Source of the DNA: Anaerolineae bacterium
Lineage (GTDB): Bacteria; Chloroflexota; Anaerolineae; DUEN01
Assembly (NCBI GenBank): GCA_025060615.1
Contig: JANXBS010000027.1
Span: 1-41,070 of the forward strand
Length of the DNA stretch: 41,070 nt
Reading direction: 5' to 3'
Shown here: one piece after another, positions 33,601 through 40,511 of the stretch
Numbering within the stretch: position 1 is the stretch's first letter
Layout: every line of letters starts with the position of its first letter
Position numbers and translations under genes: made by a program
The notes under the pieces: model-generated
Told to the model about the DNA's origin: nothing
The model's input: the letters and a program-made list of their open reading frames with translations, nothing else
Databases searched by the model: none

Positions 33601-33922
33601 CCTGGTCAGAGATGATGTCGAAGCCGCCGTTGGCCGCCGCGCCATAGCCGGTGGGATAAGTGTGAAACGAGATCACAGCGATGCGGTCATTCGGCCGCGC
33701 CAGGTCTATAAACAGGCGAGCAGCGCTGTGGCGCAGCCCGTCCGGGTCGTTGGGCTGTCGGGTGCCGCCGGCCCATAGATCGCTCATACTGCCAGAGTCG
33801 TCGATGAGTAGGACGACATCCAAGGAGTCAGACGTGCTGGCCTGGGCAACCACAGGAACGCTCCACAGCCACAGCATGACTGTTAGAAAGATCACCCAAA
33901 TGCATCGGCGCACAGGTGCCAT
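30668..33922 (-). CDS. Exported von Willebrand A protein with C-terminal membrane anchor and cytoplasmic tail
   Basis: 1084 residues from ATG 33922 (GAGGT 9 bases upstream; the longer frame from TTG 33964 is rejected). Signal peptide about 1-27 (WVIFLTVMLWLWSVPVVAQA). The von Willebrand A domain follows at once with an intact metal site: DDSGS (41-45) and FLTDGRP. Then a long series of beta-sandwich repeats, each with a D-[LF]-G-[EN]-V-type strand (ILDLGNVP, VDLGEI, LDFGEV), about 90-110 residues apart. One membrane helix near 932-952 (GFVGWLVLLVLINTG) and a 132-residue cytoplasmic tail with VIGRATRATWRP and HVLIPGTRFRI, faintly FHA-like. First gene of the tubulin-like module. Probably a surface or periplasmic binding head that signals inward. 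Confidence 0.85.
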   Translation of the reverse strand: MAPVRRCIWVIFLTVMLWLWSVPVVAQASTSDSLDVVLLIDDSGSMSDLWAGGTRQPNDPDGLRHSAARLFIDLARPNDRIAVISFHTYPTGYGAAANGGFDIISDQASRDRLKAAIVQPTEPADPMERLTDIRLGLRMAQDLLRRNRGANRQFIVFLTDGRPYPPEQRSELFQVISELGEEGVPIFPILLGQDTDPQVAERMVADTRSVVQQVDSPSGLLRAYATIYSYIQPNRYVDIVDLIGGQVGMVKTSEEQGVTSLSLVLPKTRETAAAFADLTLDGVSILGLDKLSGGATIRRIVENHYEMITIAHNSPLSGEWVARALQATGGSGLVIAESVTTIDLAYPRPMPGADSTATPRYYPIGKPVFLGATVRRAGALASGLQLLARVEGVQYPMTTERLTQDGTLYWAIVPSQPGMQPGQQTRVQIQIGSQVTPLRLQKEFILEAGEFPPLIADSPTERSDGLVEGGQLHLRVHFEGPQPPKEAQVEAILQDQNTGEVIRISLTCVAGVCEDQSFSPVQGRRYAVLFLATATTADGVVYNDFAEGGLTMRDALRLESLPDILDLGNVPLYQDSIERELMLSAYTEQPFQLKATVEIQSDTPGVRPSGLTISLARPTHQGGNRYKSLLTLSGFDQLAPGRYTGAITFNAGKDLDVQPATVPLRFTIPEPEVRLSMPNSVDLGEIRQPREPREFQITAEFTEGVASEIEGTLTNLTRGNQAVDASGFSVLVGQAVPRGDDRRTYVLPVRLSAIARPPAGVYRGEIVFTSPSGLSIEPRRVQVVFNVPQPELILALSGDVLDFGEVVDLTQPANLPIQMQLTFKDSPPRVDAALADVRHSGGDVRAASALTVRTGVIQPSGDGYRMPLLISSEGKVPPGLYQGTIVLRASDDVSIRPSRISFTVRQLTPAQAWARRLSPIGTFLRTWFWPLPPIRLSGFVGWLVLLVLINTGLKLRPAAPREGGVVMADASGEMATVPRHRALYLVMGRAGVGFSTKPADRARALAILELEQRVIGRATRATWRPVLRANPTAPAPTRVAYWRPETNRWHAVGEGGHVLIPGTRFRIRLAESGDKYYFRYLGEG

Positions 33923-34005
33923 ACTATTTGTACCTCGGCGAGCGCTTCCCATTGCGCTGGTCAAACCACGCGAGATCGAAAAGGTCGAGGGGATGACTTT
34001 ACAGA

Positions 34006-34011
34006 ATTATA
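34006..34011 (-). promoter_or_regulatory. Possible -10 box of the vWA/tubulin-like operon
   Basis: A perfect TATAAT on the minus strand, about 85 bases ahead of the vWA start. The matching -35 (near AGTGTT) is poor. The 184-base gap after sppA suggests a separate transcript for the module. Confidence 0.4.
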
Positions 34012-34106
34012 GCCGCGTTTTTCAGGTTAACACTCGCTGAGAATCGGCCGAACGCAATACGACTATCAGACGTGGATGAGTCGCCCACCGGGGAGAAAGG
34101 CGTTCA

Positions 34107-35057
34107 TTATGGCGCAACATAACGATATTCTAAAACGGGACCGCTCGAGACGTCCCAGAGCTGCTCCCATGAGCGAGTTGGCACTGAAAGGCGATCCAGG
34201 CTGAAAAGCAAGGCGTCCCAAATGCTCGGCATCGGGCGGTATTCGATGATGCGAGGCTCTCCCTCGATGCCGCCCAGCTCTCTGGCTTTATCTATCGCCT
34301 GTTGCAGATCTCCTAAGGCGTCAACCAGGCCGAGTTCTAACGCCTGCTGTCCGCTGTACACGCGTCCATCGGCCAACGCCCGCACCTGTTCCATTCCCAT
34401 GCTGCGCCCCTCAGCCACCACCTGGACGAAGGTGGCGAACGCCTCGTCAATGAGACGCTGCAAGATCTCCCTGGCCTCTGGGCTCAGCTTTTCGAAAAGG
34501 CTGCCCTCGGCCTTGCGCGGCGCACTGCGTAGAATCACGGCCTCGATCCCCAACTCGTCGAAGAGCTCTGCCGCGTTCGGGATCACCGCGACGACGCCGA
34601 TGCTGCCGGTGAAGGTGTTCGGATTGGCCACGATATAGTCAGCACCACAGGCGAGGTAGTACCCGCCCGACGCGGCGACCTCGCTCATGAAGGCGACGAC
34701 GGGCTTGGTGGCCCGCCGCAGGGCACGATACACCTCGTCAGAGCCGACCACACTGCCGCCAGGACTGTTGATCCACAGGACGATGGCCTTCACCGAGCGA
34801 TCCTCCTCCGCCCGCTTGAGGTCCTCGATGATGCGCTCGCTATAAGCGCCAATCGCCCACGGCGAAGGGGCTGGGCCGCTCACGATCGTCCCTTGCACAC
34901 GGACGATGGCGACCGCCGGGCTGAGCGGCGCTCCCCGCCCTGCTATGGCAGCGATCAATACAGCCGACAGGCATAAGCCGCCAACCAGGATGACCACTAA
35001 TACGGCCATGACTACCCAGGGCCAACGCCTCTTCTGCGGCGAAGCCACTGCACCCAT
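34107..35057 (-). CDS. sppA: Signal peptide peptidase SppA (36-kDa type)
   Basis: 316 residues with one N-terminal membrane helix (about 12-38). It degrades leftover signal peptides in the membrane using a Ser/Lys dyad. The serine lies in SEVAASGGYYLACGAD, the lysine in APRKAEGSLFE, and the family segments IVLWINSPGGSV and TFTGSIGV are present. ATG 35057 has GGAGGGGGGT just upstream. It follows tyrS by 12 bases, so the two form one transcript. The C-terminal 40 residues (IIEYRPMPSIWDALL onward) are less conserved. Confidence 0.92.
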   Translation of the reverse strand: MGAVASPQKRRWPWVVMAVLVVILVGGLCLSAVLIAAIAGRGAPLSPAVAIVRVQGTIVSGPAPSPWAIGAYSERIIEDLKRAEEDRSVKAIVLWINSPGGSVVGSDEVYRALRRATKPVVAFMSEVAASGGYYLACGADYIVANPNTFTGSIGVVAVIPNAAELFDELGIEAVILRSAPRKAEGSLFEKLSPEAREILQRLIDEAFATFVQVVAEGRSMGMEQVRALADGRVYSGQQALELGLVDALGDLQQAIDKARELGGIEGEPRIIEYRPMPSIWDALLFSLDRLSVPTRSWEQLWDVSSGPVLEYRYVAP

Positions 35058-35069
35058 ACCCCCCTCCCG

Positions 35070-36293
35070 TCAGCCAGTGATACGCACGAACCGCCGGCGT
35101 CCCACTTGCAGCACCTGTTCCCGGTCTGGCGTGATGAGCAAGTCCAACTGCTGAACCACCTCACCATTCAAGCGCACACCACCCTGTTGAATCAGCCGGC
35201 GCCCCTCGCTGCGCGAGGACACCAGCCCAGCCGCCACCATCACATCGAGCACAGTAGCTGCTCGTTCCAGTCGGTACTCAGGTATTTCCGGCGGCAACTC
35301 ACGCTGTTGGAAGACACGCTTGAAATGCTCCTCTGCCGGGCCGACCGCCTCATCGCCATGGTAGATGCTGACGATCTCCCGCGCCAGTTCCATCTTGACA
35401 TCGCGTGGGTGCAGCCGTCCGCTCCGTAACCCCTCTTCGATCGCAGCAATTTGAGCGGGGGTGTAGCGAGTGAGAAGGTTGAAGTAGTTCATCATGGCCG
35501 AGTCAGGAATGCTCATCACCTTGCCGTACATCTGTTCCGGCGGCTCGTTGATGCCGATGGCGTTGCCGATGGACTTGGACATACGCAACACGCCATCGGT
35601 GCCCACCAGGATGGGCAGGGTGATGGCCACCTGTGGCCGCTGGCCGAAATACTCTTGAAGCTTGCGGCCGGCCAGCAGGTTGAATAGCTGATCGGTGCCA
35701 CCGATCTGCACATCGGCGCGCAGAGCCACGGCGTCATATCCCTGCATGAGGCCGTACATGAACTCATGGAGCCAGATGGGATCACCCCGCTGCATCCGTT
35801 TGGCAAAGTTGTCGCGCGCCAGGAATTGCTGCACCGTGAAGTTAGAGGCTAGCTTGATGACATCGGCAAATGTGAGCGGCGCCAGCCAACGCGCGTTATA
35901 GTCTATGATGGTGCGCTGAGGGTCTAGGATGCGAAAGGCCTGCTCGGTATAGGTGCGGGCGTTCGCTTCCAGCTCTTCCGGGGTCATCTGGCGACGCACG
36001 CTCTCTTTGTCGCTGGGATCGCCGATCAGGCCGGTGAAGTTACCAATCAGGAAGATGCACTCATGTCCCAACTCCTGAAACTGACGCAGCTTTCGCATCG
36101 GGACGGTATGGCCTAGATGTAGATCAGGCGCGGTGGGGTCTACCCCTAGGTAGACACGCAACGGCCGGCCAGTCTGTTGCGACTCAATCAGCCGCTCCCG
36201 TAGCTCTCGCTCCATGGTCTCCCTGATCTGCAGGTCACCGTACTCGACCCCGCGCATCAGGATCGCCATCGCTTCATCTATTGTGCATTCCAT
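35070..36293 (-). CDS. tyrS: Tyrosyl-tRNA synthetase
   Basis: 407 residues. Class I synthetase that charges tRNA-Tyr. HIGH motif as [16 protein letters not shown] motif as [10 protein letters not shown], and a C-terminal S4 RNA-binding domain ([20 protein letters not shown]). The KMSKS rather than KFGKS form places it in the TyrZ-like branch. ATG 36293 ([15 protein letters not shown]) has GGAGTGGAAAG upstream; the longer frame from 36353 begins inside the leader. It has a good promoter and a 120-base structured leader. Confidence 0.95.
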   Translation of the reverse strand: MECTIDEAMAILMRGVEYGDLQIRETMERELRERLIESQQTGRPLRVYLGVDPTAPDLHLGHTVPMRKLRQFQELGHECIFLIGNFTGLIGDPSDKESVRRQMTPEELEANARTYTEQAFRILDPQRTIIDYNARWLAPLTFADVIKLASNFTVQQFLARDNFAKRMQRGDPIWLHEFMYGLMQGYDAVALRADVQIGGTDQLFNLLAGRKLQEYFGQRPQVAITLPILVGTDGVLRMSKSIGNAIGINEPPEQMYGKVMSIPDSAMMNYFNLLTRYTPAQIAAIEEGLRSGRLHPRDVKMELAREIVSIYHGDEAVGPAEEHFKRVFQQRELPPEIPEYRLERAATVLDVMVAAGLVSSRSEGRRLIQQGGVRLNGEVVQQLDLLITPDREQVLQVGRRRFVRITG

Positions 36294-36339
36294 AGAACTT
36301 TCCACTCCGTTCAGAGTTGAACCGCCGCAACAGGCGCCA

Positions 36340-36402
36340 CTGCACTTAAGCATGTTGGAAAATGCCCAGAGGCCTTTCCTTAAAGACTATGGTGAAGTGC
36401 AG
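36340..36402 (-). promoter_or_regulatory. Structured leader of tyrS
   Basis: The RNA between the tyrS promoter and its start holds CTGCACTT and AAGTGCAG (36395-36402 and 36340-36347), an 8-bp stem enclosing 47 bases. It could regulate tyrS. A classical T-box with the conserved GGTGGNACCGCG sequence is not present. Confidence 0.4.
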
Positions 36403-36423
36403 CGCTACCCCACGGCAAGAGAT

Positions 36424-36452
36424 ATTCTAACCGTATTACGAAGGGCGGTCAA
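36424..36452 (-). promoter_or_regulatory. tyrS: Promoter of tyrS-sppA
   Basis: On the minus strand TTGACC (36447-36452) and TAGAAT (36424-36429) with 17 bases between. Same -10 as the LacI-type gene promoter at 1234. Start near 36417 gives a leader of about 125 bases. Confidence 0.8.
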
Positions 36453-36474
36453 TCGAGAGAATAGTAGTGCTCTA

Positions 36475-36614
36475 AGAGGGTGTCTGAACAGCCTCGACCC
36501 CCCTTTTGCGCAGTTGTCGTAGGCGCAAAGGGGAGGAGTGGTCTTCCTCAATGCCTTCTCCGCCTCGCTTAAGCCGGCTTCCGTCCCACTCGGCCAATTT
36601 TCGTGACACGCTCT
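36475..36614. mobile_element. Possible 140-bp MITE-like element
   Basis: The ends AGAGGGTGTC (36475-36484) and GACACGCTCT (36605-36614) are inverted copies with one mismatch, and the sequence just inside (TGAACA) is like ends of IS5-type elements. The copy is flanked by GCTCTAAG (36469-36476 and 36610-36617), which overlaps the ends. Inside is a hairpin CCCCTTTTGCGC with GCGCAAAGGGG. No transposase gene. Only one copy in the window, so it is a suggestion. Confidence 0.35.
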
Positions 36615-36625
36615 AAGGGCGAGAC

Positions 36626-36653
36626 TAGACAAAGCGCGCTCCCTTGGTATAAA
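36626..36653 (+). promoter_or_regulatory. Promoter of the FAH-family gene
   Basis: TAGACA (36626-36631) and TATAAA (36648-36653) are separated by 16 bases, ahead of the start at 36722. It sits just outside the right end of the possible MITE. Confidence 0.6.
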
Positions 36654-36721
36654 AGGCAAAAGCGACGCCTTCCTTAGGGGGCCCTGTTACTGAACGAGCA
36701 CTCGAGAAGGAGCGATCAACC

Positions 36722-37594
36722 ATGTACTTGTGCCGTTTTTCCACGCTGACCGGTCCTCACCTTGGCTTGATCTTCCATAACCAAGTGTACGACTTAACCA
36801 CCATAGATCCTGGCCGTTTCGGCTCACTTGCGAGCTTTCTTGCCTGGTCCGCTGGGACGATTTCGCCAGCAGAGGCATTGATGGCCGCAGTGGCCCATCA
36901 CCGCCCCTTACCGGGCGGCCCAAGCCACGTGCAATGGCTCAAGCCAGTGGATGAGCAGGAGGTATGGGCGGCCGGGGTTACCTATCTGCGCAGTCGAACA
37001 GCTCGCGAGCGGGAATCCCTAAGCAGCGATCTATACAGCCGGGTATATGAGGCTGCCCGCCCTGAGCTTTTCTTCAAAGCCACCCCCAGCCGCACTGTAG
37101 GCCCTGGGGAGCCGGTGCGTGTGCGGGCCGATTCCAATTGGACAGTGCCCGAGCCAGAATTGGCGCTGATACTCAACCCGCGTCTGGAGATCATTGGCTT
37201 CACTGGGGGCAATGACATGAGCGCCCGCGACATCGAAGGAGAAAACGCTCTCTATCTGCCCCAGGCCAAGATCTATCGCCAGTGTTGCGCGCTGGGGCCG
37301 GCCATCCGGCTGGCGGGGACGGGGGTAGATCCCACAGCCCTAGCCATCCGCCTGGAGATCGAGCGGGCGGGTGAAATTGTCTTCGAGGGTTCCACCCGAA
37401 CCGATCAGATGGCGCGCTCGTTCACCGAGCTGATCGGCTATCTGGGACGAGAGAACGAGTTTACGCAGGGAGTGGTGCTCCTCACAGGGACGGGGATCGT
37501 CCCGCCTGACGATTTCACGTTGGCGGACGGGGATATCATCACCATCGAGATCGAGGGGATTGGCACGCTGCGTAACCCAGTGGTAAGGGGATGA
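36722..37594 (+). CDS. FAH-family protein, resembling 2-keto-3-deoxy-sugar-acid dehydratase
   Basis: 290 residues. The C-terminal FAH fold has the metal-binding glutamates in VPEPELALIL and the loops FTGGNDMSARDIEGEN and YLPQAKIYRQCCALGP. The segment VWAAGVTYLRSRTAR followed by YEAARPELFFKATPSRTVG is close to the branch that dehydrates 2-dehydro-3-deoxy-pentonates (non-phosphorylative arabinose/xylose breakdown) and not to true fumarylacetoacetase. ATG 36722 has AGAAGGAG 8 bases upstream. If correct it would use arabinose freed by the GH51 enzyme 30 kb away, but the link is inference. Confidence 0.82.
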   Translation: MYLCRFSTLTGPHLGLIFHNQVYDLTTIDPGRFGSLASFLAWSAGTISPAEALMAAVAHHRPLPGGPSHVQWLKPVDEQEVWAAGVTYLRSRTARERESLSSDLYSRVYEAARPELFFKATPSRTVGPGEPVRVRADSNWTVPEPELALILNPRLEIIGFTGGNDMSARDIEGENALYLPQAKIYRQCCALGPAIRLAGTGVDPTALAIRLEIERAGEIVFEGSTRTDQMARSFTELIGYLGRENEFTQGVVLLTGTGIVPPDDFTLADGDIITIEIEGIGTLRNPVVRG

Positions 37595-37615
37595 AAAGCG
37601 CGTGTTCCCCGGCTC

Positions 37616-38329
37616 TTAGCCCCTCTCGGAAGGCGGCCCTTCCGATGGCCTCTGGGCAGCGGGTTTAGGATTGGGCTCGGCAAAATGCAAGGCGATGCGC
37701 TCCATTCGGTTGGGACGCTGGCCCAGGCCTAACGCGTCCAGGACCTCATCAGGGCGGCCGGTCGCGCCAGGCTCCGCCCGCAAGCGCATCCACAGAACCG
37801 GCCAGCCATCCCTATCCCTGCCCTCCAGCCACAGCGATTCGATTAGTGGACGTAGGTCGTAAGGGCGAGCCGGCTGTTCCGGCTGGCGACGCCGGTCGCG
37901 CGGCAGCCTGTCCGCCGCCAGGATACGGCGCACGCGCTGCTCCAGCTCCTCCCAAGGGAGGTCGGCCGCATCCACCGCCACACGCCAGTCGGCGGCGCGC
38001 AGAAGGGCCTGTAGAGAAGGAAGCTGTAGATCCACTTCCTGTACGTCCAGCAGCTCTATGCCAGACGGCAATTCAGCGCGAATCCGCGTGGCTACTTCTT
38101 GCGGTGGCATCGCCTTTTCCATCCACAGATCGGCCACCTCAGCGCGGCCAAAGCAGCCGGTGGGCAAGGCAGCGGCAAACTGGATACGTAACTGCGGGTT
38201 ATACCCCCGGGTATAGGCAACCGGCAATCCGGCGCGGCGCAGCGTGCGCTCCCAGAGCCGGACGACGTCTAGATGGGAGATCCAGCGCAGCGACTCGCCG
38301 TGGGAAAAGGTTAGGCGTAGGCGTTGCAT
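37616..38329 (-). CDS. DUF2344/TIGR03936-family protein
   Basis: 237 residues. Family of unknown function, usually fused to or beside a radical SAM protein. The marks are LRLTFSHGESLRWISHLDVVRLWER and YTRGYNPQLRIQFAAALPTG. Here no radical SAM gene is adjacent; upstream is an OsmC gene on the same strand. No ribosome site before ATG 38329. The C-terminal part is rich in Arg, Pro and Glu. Confidence 0.85.
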   Translation of the reverse strand: MQRLRLTFSHGESLRWISHLDVVRLWERTLRRAGLPVAYTRGYNPQLRIQFAAALPTGCFGRAEVADLWMEKAMPPQEVATRIRAELPSGIELLDVQEVDLQLPSLQALLRAADWRVAVDAADLPWEELEQRVRRILAADRLPRDRRRQPEQPARPYDLRPLIESLWLEGRDRDGWPVLWMRLRAEPGATGRPDEVLDALGLGQRPNRMERIALHFAEPNPKPAAQRPSEGPPSERG

Positions 38330-38358
38330 ATGATAGTTAGCATGTCAGCATATCGTGA

Positions 38359-38408
38359 AATCGGCTCCCGATGGGAGCATAGGGACCCGCTCGCCATGGG
38401 AGCCGATT
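38359..38408. terminator. 11-bp inverted repeat after the OsmC gene
   Basis: AATCGGCTCCC (38359-38369) and GGGAGCCGATT (38398-38408) pair perfectly around 28 bases, between the OsmC stop and the DUF2344 start. On the minus strand only a short TTT follows. Possible terminator of the OsmC gene. Confidence 0.45.
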
Positions 38409-38463
38409 GCTTTAGCCAGAGGGCAGGCGGATCATCAGCCATCCGGCCTTTGCGGTCCCTCTC

Positions 38464-38904
38464 TTATGACACCAGCTTCGCATCTACCTCGATCTCAATG
38501 CTGCGCAGCGCGTTAGAGACCGGGCATCCCTTCTCGGCCTCCAGCGCGATCTGCTGGAAGGTGGCTTCGTCTAAGCCAGGGACACGTCCGCGTGTCTCCA
38601 AGCGCATTTTGGTGATGCGAAAACCGCCCGTGGGCTGCGGCGTCAGGTGACAGATCGCCCGCGTCTCGATGCTCTCCGGCTTATACCCTTTGCCGCTGAG
38701 GGTATGCGCAAACGCCATGCTATAACAGGCCGCATGAGCTGCCGCGATCAGCTCTTCCGGATTGGTGCCGGGGGAATTCTCAAAGCGGGTGGCGAAGCTG
38801 TACGGGACATCCTTGAGAACGCCGCTGGCGCTAGAGATCTTGCCATTGCCGCCGCGCAAATCCCCATACCACACAGCCTCTGCCGTGCGTCTGATGTCAG
38901 CCAT
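38464..38904 (-). CDS. OsmC-family hydroperoxide reductase
   Basis: 146 residues. OsmC/Ohr proteins reduce organic hydroperoxides with two cysteines; both are here in HAACYSMAFAHTL and EKGCPVSNAL. TNPEELIAAAHAACYSMA and the N-terminal GGNGKISSASGVL are closer to OsmC than to Ohr. ATG 38904 has AGAAGGAGGCGATC upstream, a strong site. Single gene between a short non-coding region and the DUF2344 gene. Confidence 0.92.
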   Translation of the reverse strand: MADIRRTAEAVWYGDLRGGNGKISSASGVLKDVPYSFATRFENSPGTNPEELIAAAHAACYSMAFAHTLSGKGYKPESIETRAICHLTPQPTGGFRITKMRLETRGRVPGLDEATFQQIALEAEKGCPVSNALRSIEIEVDAKLVS

Positions 38905-39144
38905 GATCGCCTCCTTCTGATTGATCTACCGTTTCGATCAGCGCATAACAAGTGAGCCAGGCACCGATGGAGAACCAGCGCCTGGGGCGTTTGCTCCCGC
39001 TCCCACAAGCTACAAGCTGCTCGTATAGATCATACGATCCTGAGCTCGCACAGCCCGCCTTGAGCCAGGGGATCCGGAAGCCATCTTTGGAGGGGGAGCG
39101 AGGCTTATCCTATCATCACCGCGGCCTGGTGGCTGGATGCTCGC
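38905..39144. other. Non-coding stretch between OsmC and the receiver protein
   Basis: 240 bases with no convincing gene. Only the ribosome site of the OsmC gene at its left end is clear. No RNA gene or terminator recognised. Confidence 0.4.
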
Positions 39145-40389
39145 TTACCGTTCATCTTGCGCCTGGGGTGGAAGGCTGAGGGAGACCCCTGAAACCAGCC
39201 GATCGAGGGCCTCCAGAAACGCCTGTTGGCTGACCGGCTTTTGCAGGAAGGCTGTGGCCCCTAGCAGGCCGGCCAGCTCTTTCTGGGGCAGGATGGTGCA
39301 GACGAGGATGGGGATGTGCTGAGTGGTGGGGTGATGACGGAGGCGCGCTAAGACGTCCCACCCATCCACAGCCGGCATCATGATGTCGAGGACGATGGCG
39401 CGTGCGCCCGTACTCTGGACGAGGGGGATCGCCTGATCACAGTCGGCGGTGGTGATCACACGGAAGCGCGAGTTCTCAGCATACCTTTGGAAAAGCTGTC
39501 GGGCATCTGGGTTATCGTCAATCACCAACACGGGAATGCTTCCCACCGTCGGCACAATCACATCGATCCGTAGGGGAGCACCAGGAGATGCGTTCAACCG
39601 GCCGCCAAATGGGGCGAGGAGTTGAGAGGCGGTATGCAGCGCAGATAGGACTTGCTCAAGGGCGGGTCGCTCTCCAGTTGGGACATCCACCCGTTGGATA
39701 GTGACCACTACGTTCGTTTCAGACTGGGCCAGCGCGAGGGAAAGGGTGCCTCCGCTCACCTGCGGGATCGCGGCGGTTAAGGCCGTTAGCAGTGCTTGAC
39801 GGAGGACGGATGGCGGCACGGCGACCGGGGGTAGGTCGGGTGGTGGATGTTGCGACAGGATCACATGGTAGTGCTGTGCCAAAACGGACGCCTCACGCAG
39901 CGCCTTGGCCAGCTCGATGGAGACGTGGCTGGTTTCCAGGCCGAACCCCTCTCGTAGCCAGGCCAATTCCTCGCTCAGGGCGAGGTCTCGGTTCGCAAGT
40001 GAGCCTTCTGGTAGGCTCGTGGGACGGTGGGGAGCTTGTTGGACGAAGGTAAGCCGTTGCCACAGGGCATCGGCCAGGAGCTCGATGGCGTTGGCTTGTT
40101 CGCGGCGCAGTTGACGTTCGCTGATACCTAGCTGGAAGGCCACTTCCTTCTGGGTGAGCTGCTCCACATAACGGTAGTACAAGACCTCATAGGCGCGGGG
40201 GGCCAGTGGGCTTTTCACTTTCTTTAGTGACTCAATCGCGTCCAGGAGGGCCTGCTGAAGCGCGAGTGGGCCGGCTGGCTCGTGCTTGCGGGCGAGCAGG
40301 GGCAAGAGGGGGCTTCGGCGCAGGCTTTGCAGGTCATCGAGCTGCATCAGCGCGGTGCGCAACGCCGTGACGAACTGTTTTCGATCCAT
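39145..40389 (-). CDS. Signalling protein: sigma-like helix-turn-helix, degenerate histidine-kinase ATPase, C-terminal receiver
   Basis: 414 residues from ATG 40389 (an upstream GTG at 40434 would read through a repeat). N-terminal part ends in a sigma-region-4-like helix-turn-helix (about 65-105, LTQKEVAFQLGISERQLRRE). The middle (about 160-285) looks like a HATPase domain: VPPSVLRQALLTALTAAI is the N-box region but the key Asn is missing, and LLAPFGGRLNASPGAPLRIDVIVP is the end strand. The receiver has VLVIDDN, the phosphoacceptor Asp335 in IVLDIMMP, and Lys in FLQKPVS. A DNA-binding output placed before the receiver is the reverse of the usual order. The promoter is probably TTGTCA/TACACT at 40457-40486. 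Confidence 0.8.
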   Translation of the reverse strand: MDRKQFVTALRTALMQLDDLQSLRRSPLLPLLARKHEPAGPLALQQALLDAIESLKKVKSPLAPRAYEVLYYRYVEQLTQKEVAFQLGISERQLRREQANAIELLADALWQRLTFVQQAPHRPTSLPEGSLANRDLALSEELAWLREGFGLETSHVSIELAKALREASVLAQHYHVILSQHPPPDLPPVAVPPSVLRQALLTALTAAIPQVSGGTLSLALAQSETNVVVTIQRVDVPTGERPALEQVLSALHTASQLLAPFGGRLNASPGAPLRIDVIVPTVGSIPVLVIDDNPDARQLFQRYAENSRFRVITTADCDQAIPLVQSTGARAIVLDIMMPAVDGWDVLARLRHHPTTQHIPILVCTILPQKELAGLLGATAFLQKPVSQQAFLEALDRLVSGVSLSLPPQAQDER

Positions 40390-40404
40390 CCTGTCCTGTT
40401 TTTT

Positions 40405-40426
40405 GCCGGTTTTTGGCCGGTTTTTG
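40405..40426. repeat. Two tandem 11-bp repeats (GCCGGTTTTTG)
   Basis: Two exact copies at 40405-40415 and 40416-40426, directly upstream of the ATG of the receiver protein. They lie in its 5' leader if ATG 40389 is the start. They may affect expression or reflect slippage. Confidence 0.6.
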
Positions 40427-40456
40427 GGAGACACCTTTTCGTGCCATCCCTTTTAT

Positions 40457-40486
40457 AGTGTATCATGGCTTTACAGGCATTGACAA
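40457..40486 (-). promoter_or_regulatory. Candidate promoter for the receiver-protein gene
   Basis: On the minus strand TTGTCA (40481-40486) and TACACT (40457-40462) with 18 bases between. The region is shared with the divergent URO-D-family gene. Confidence 0.4.
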
Positions 40487-40511
40487 CTCACCCGAAAGAG
40501 GGTCTGTGTCC

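Noticed and set aside
36294-36430. T-box riboswitch ahead of tyrS
   Set aside because: The leader has a long stem but lacks the conserved T-box sequence and no specifier loop could be placed by eye.
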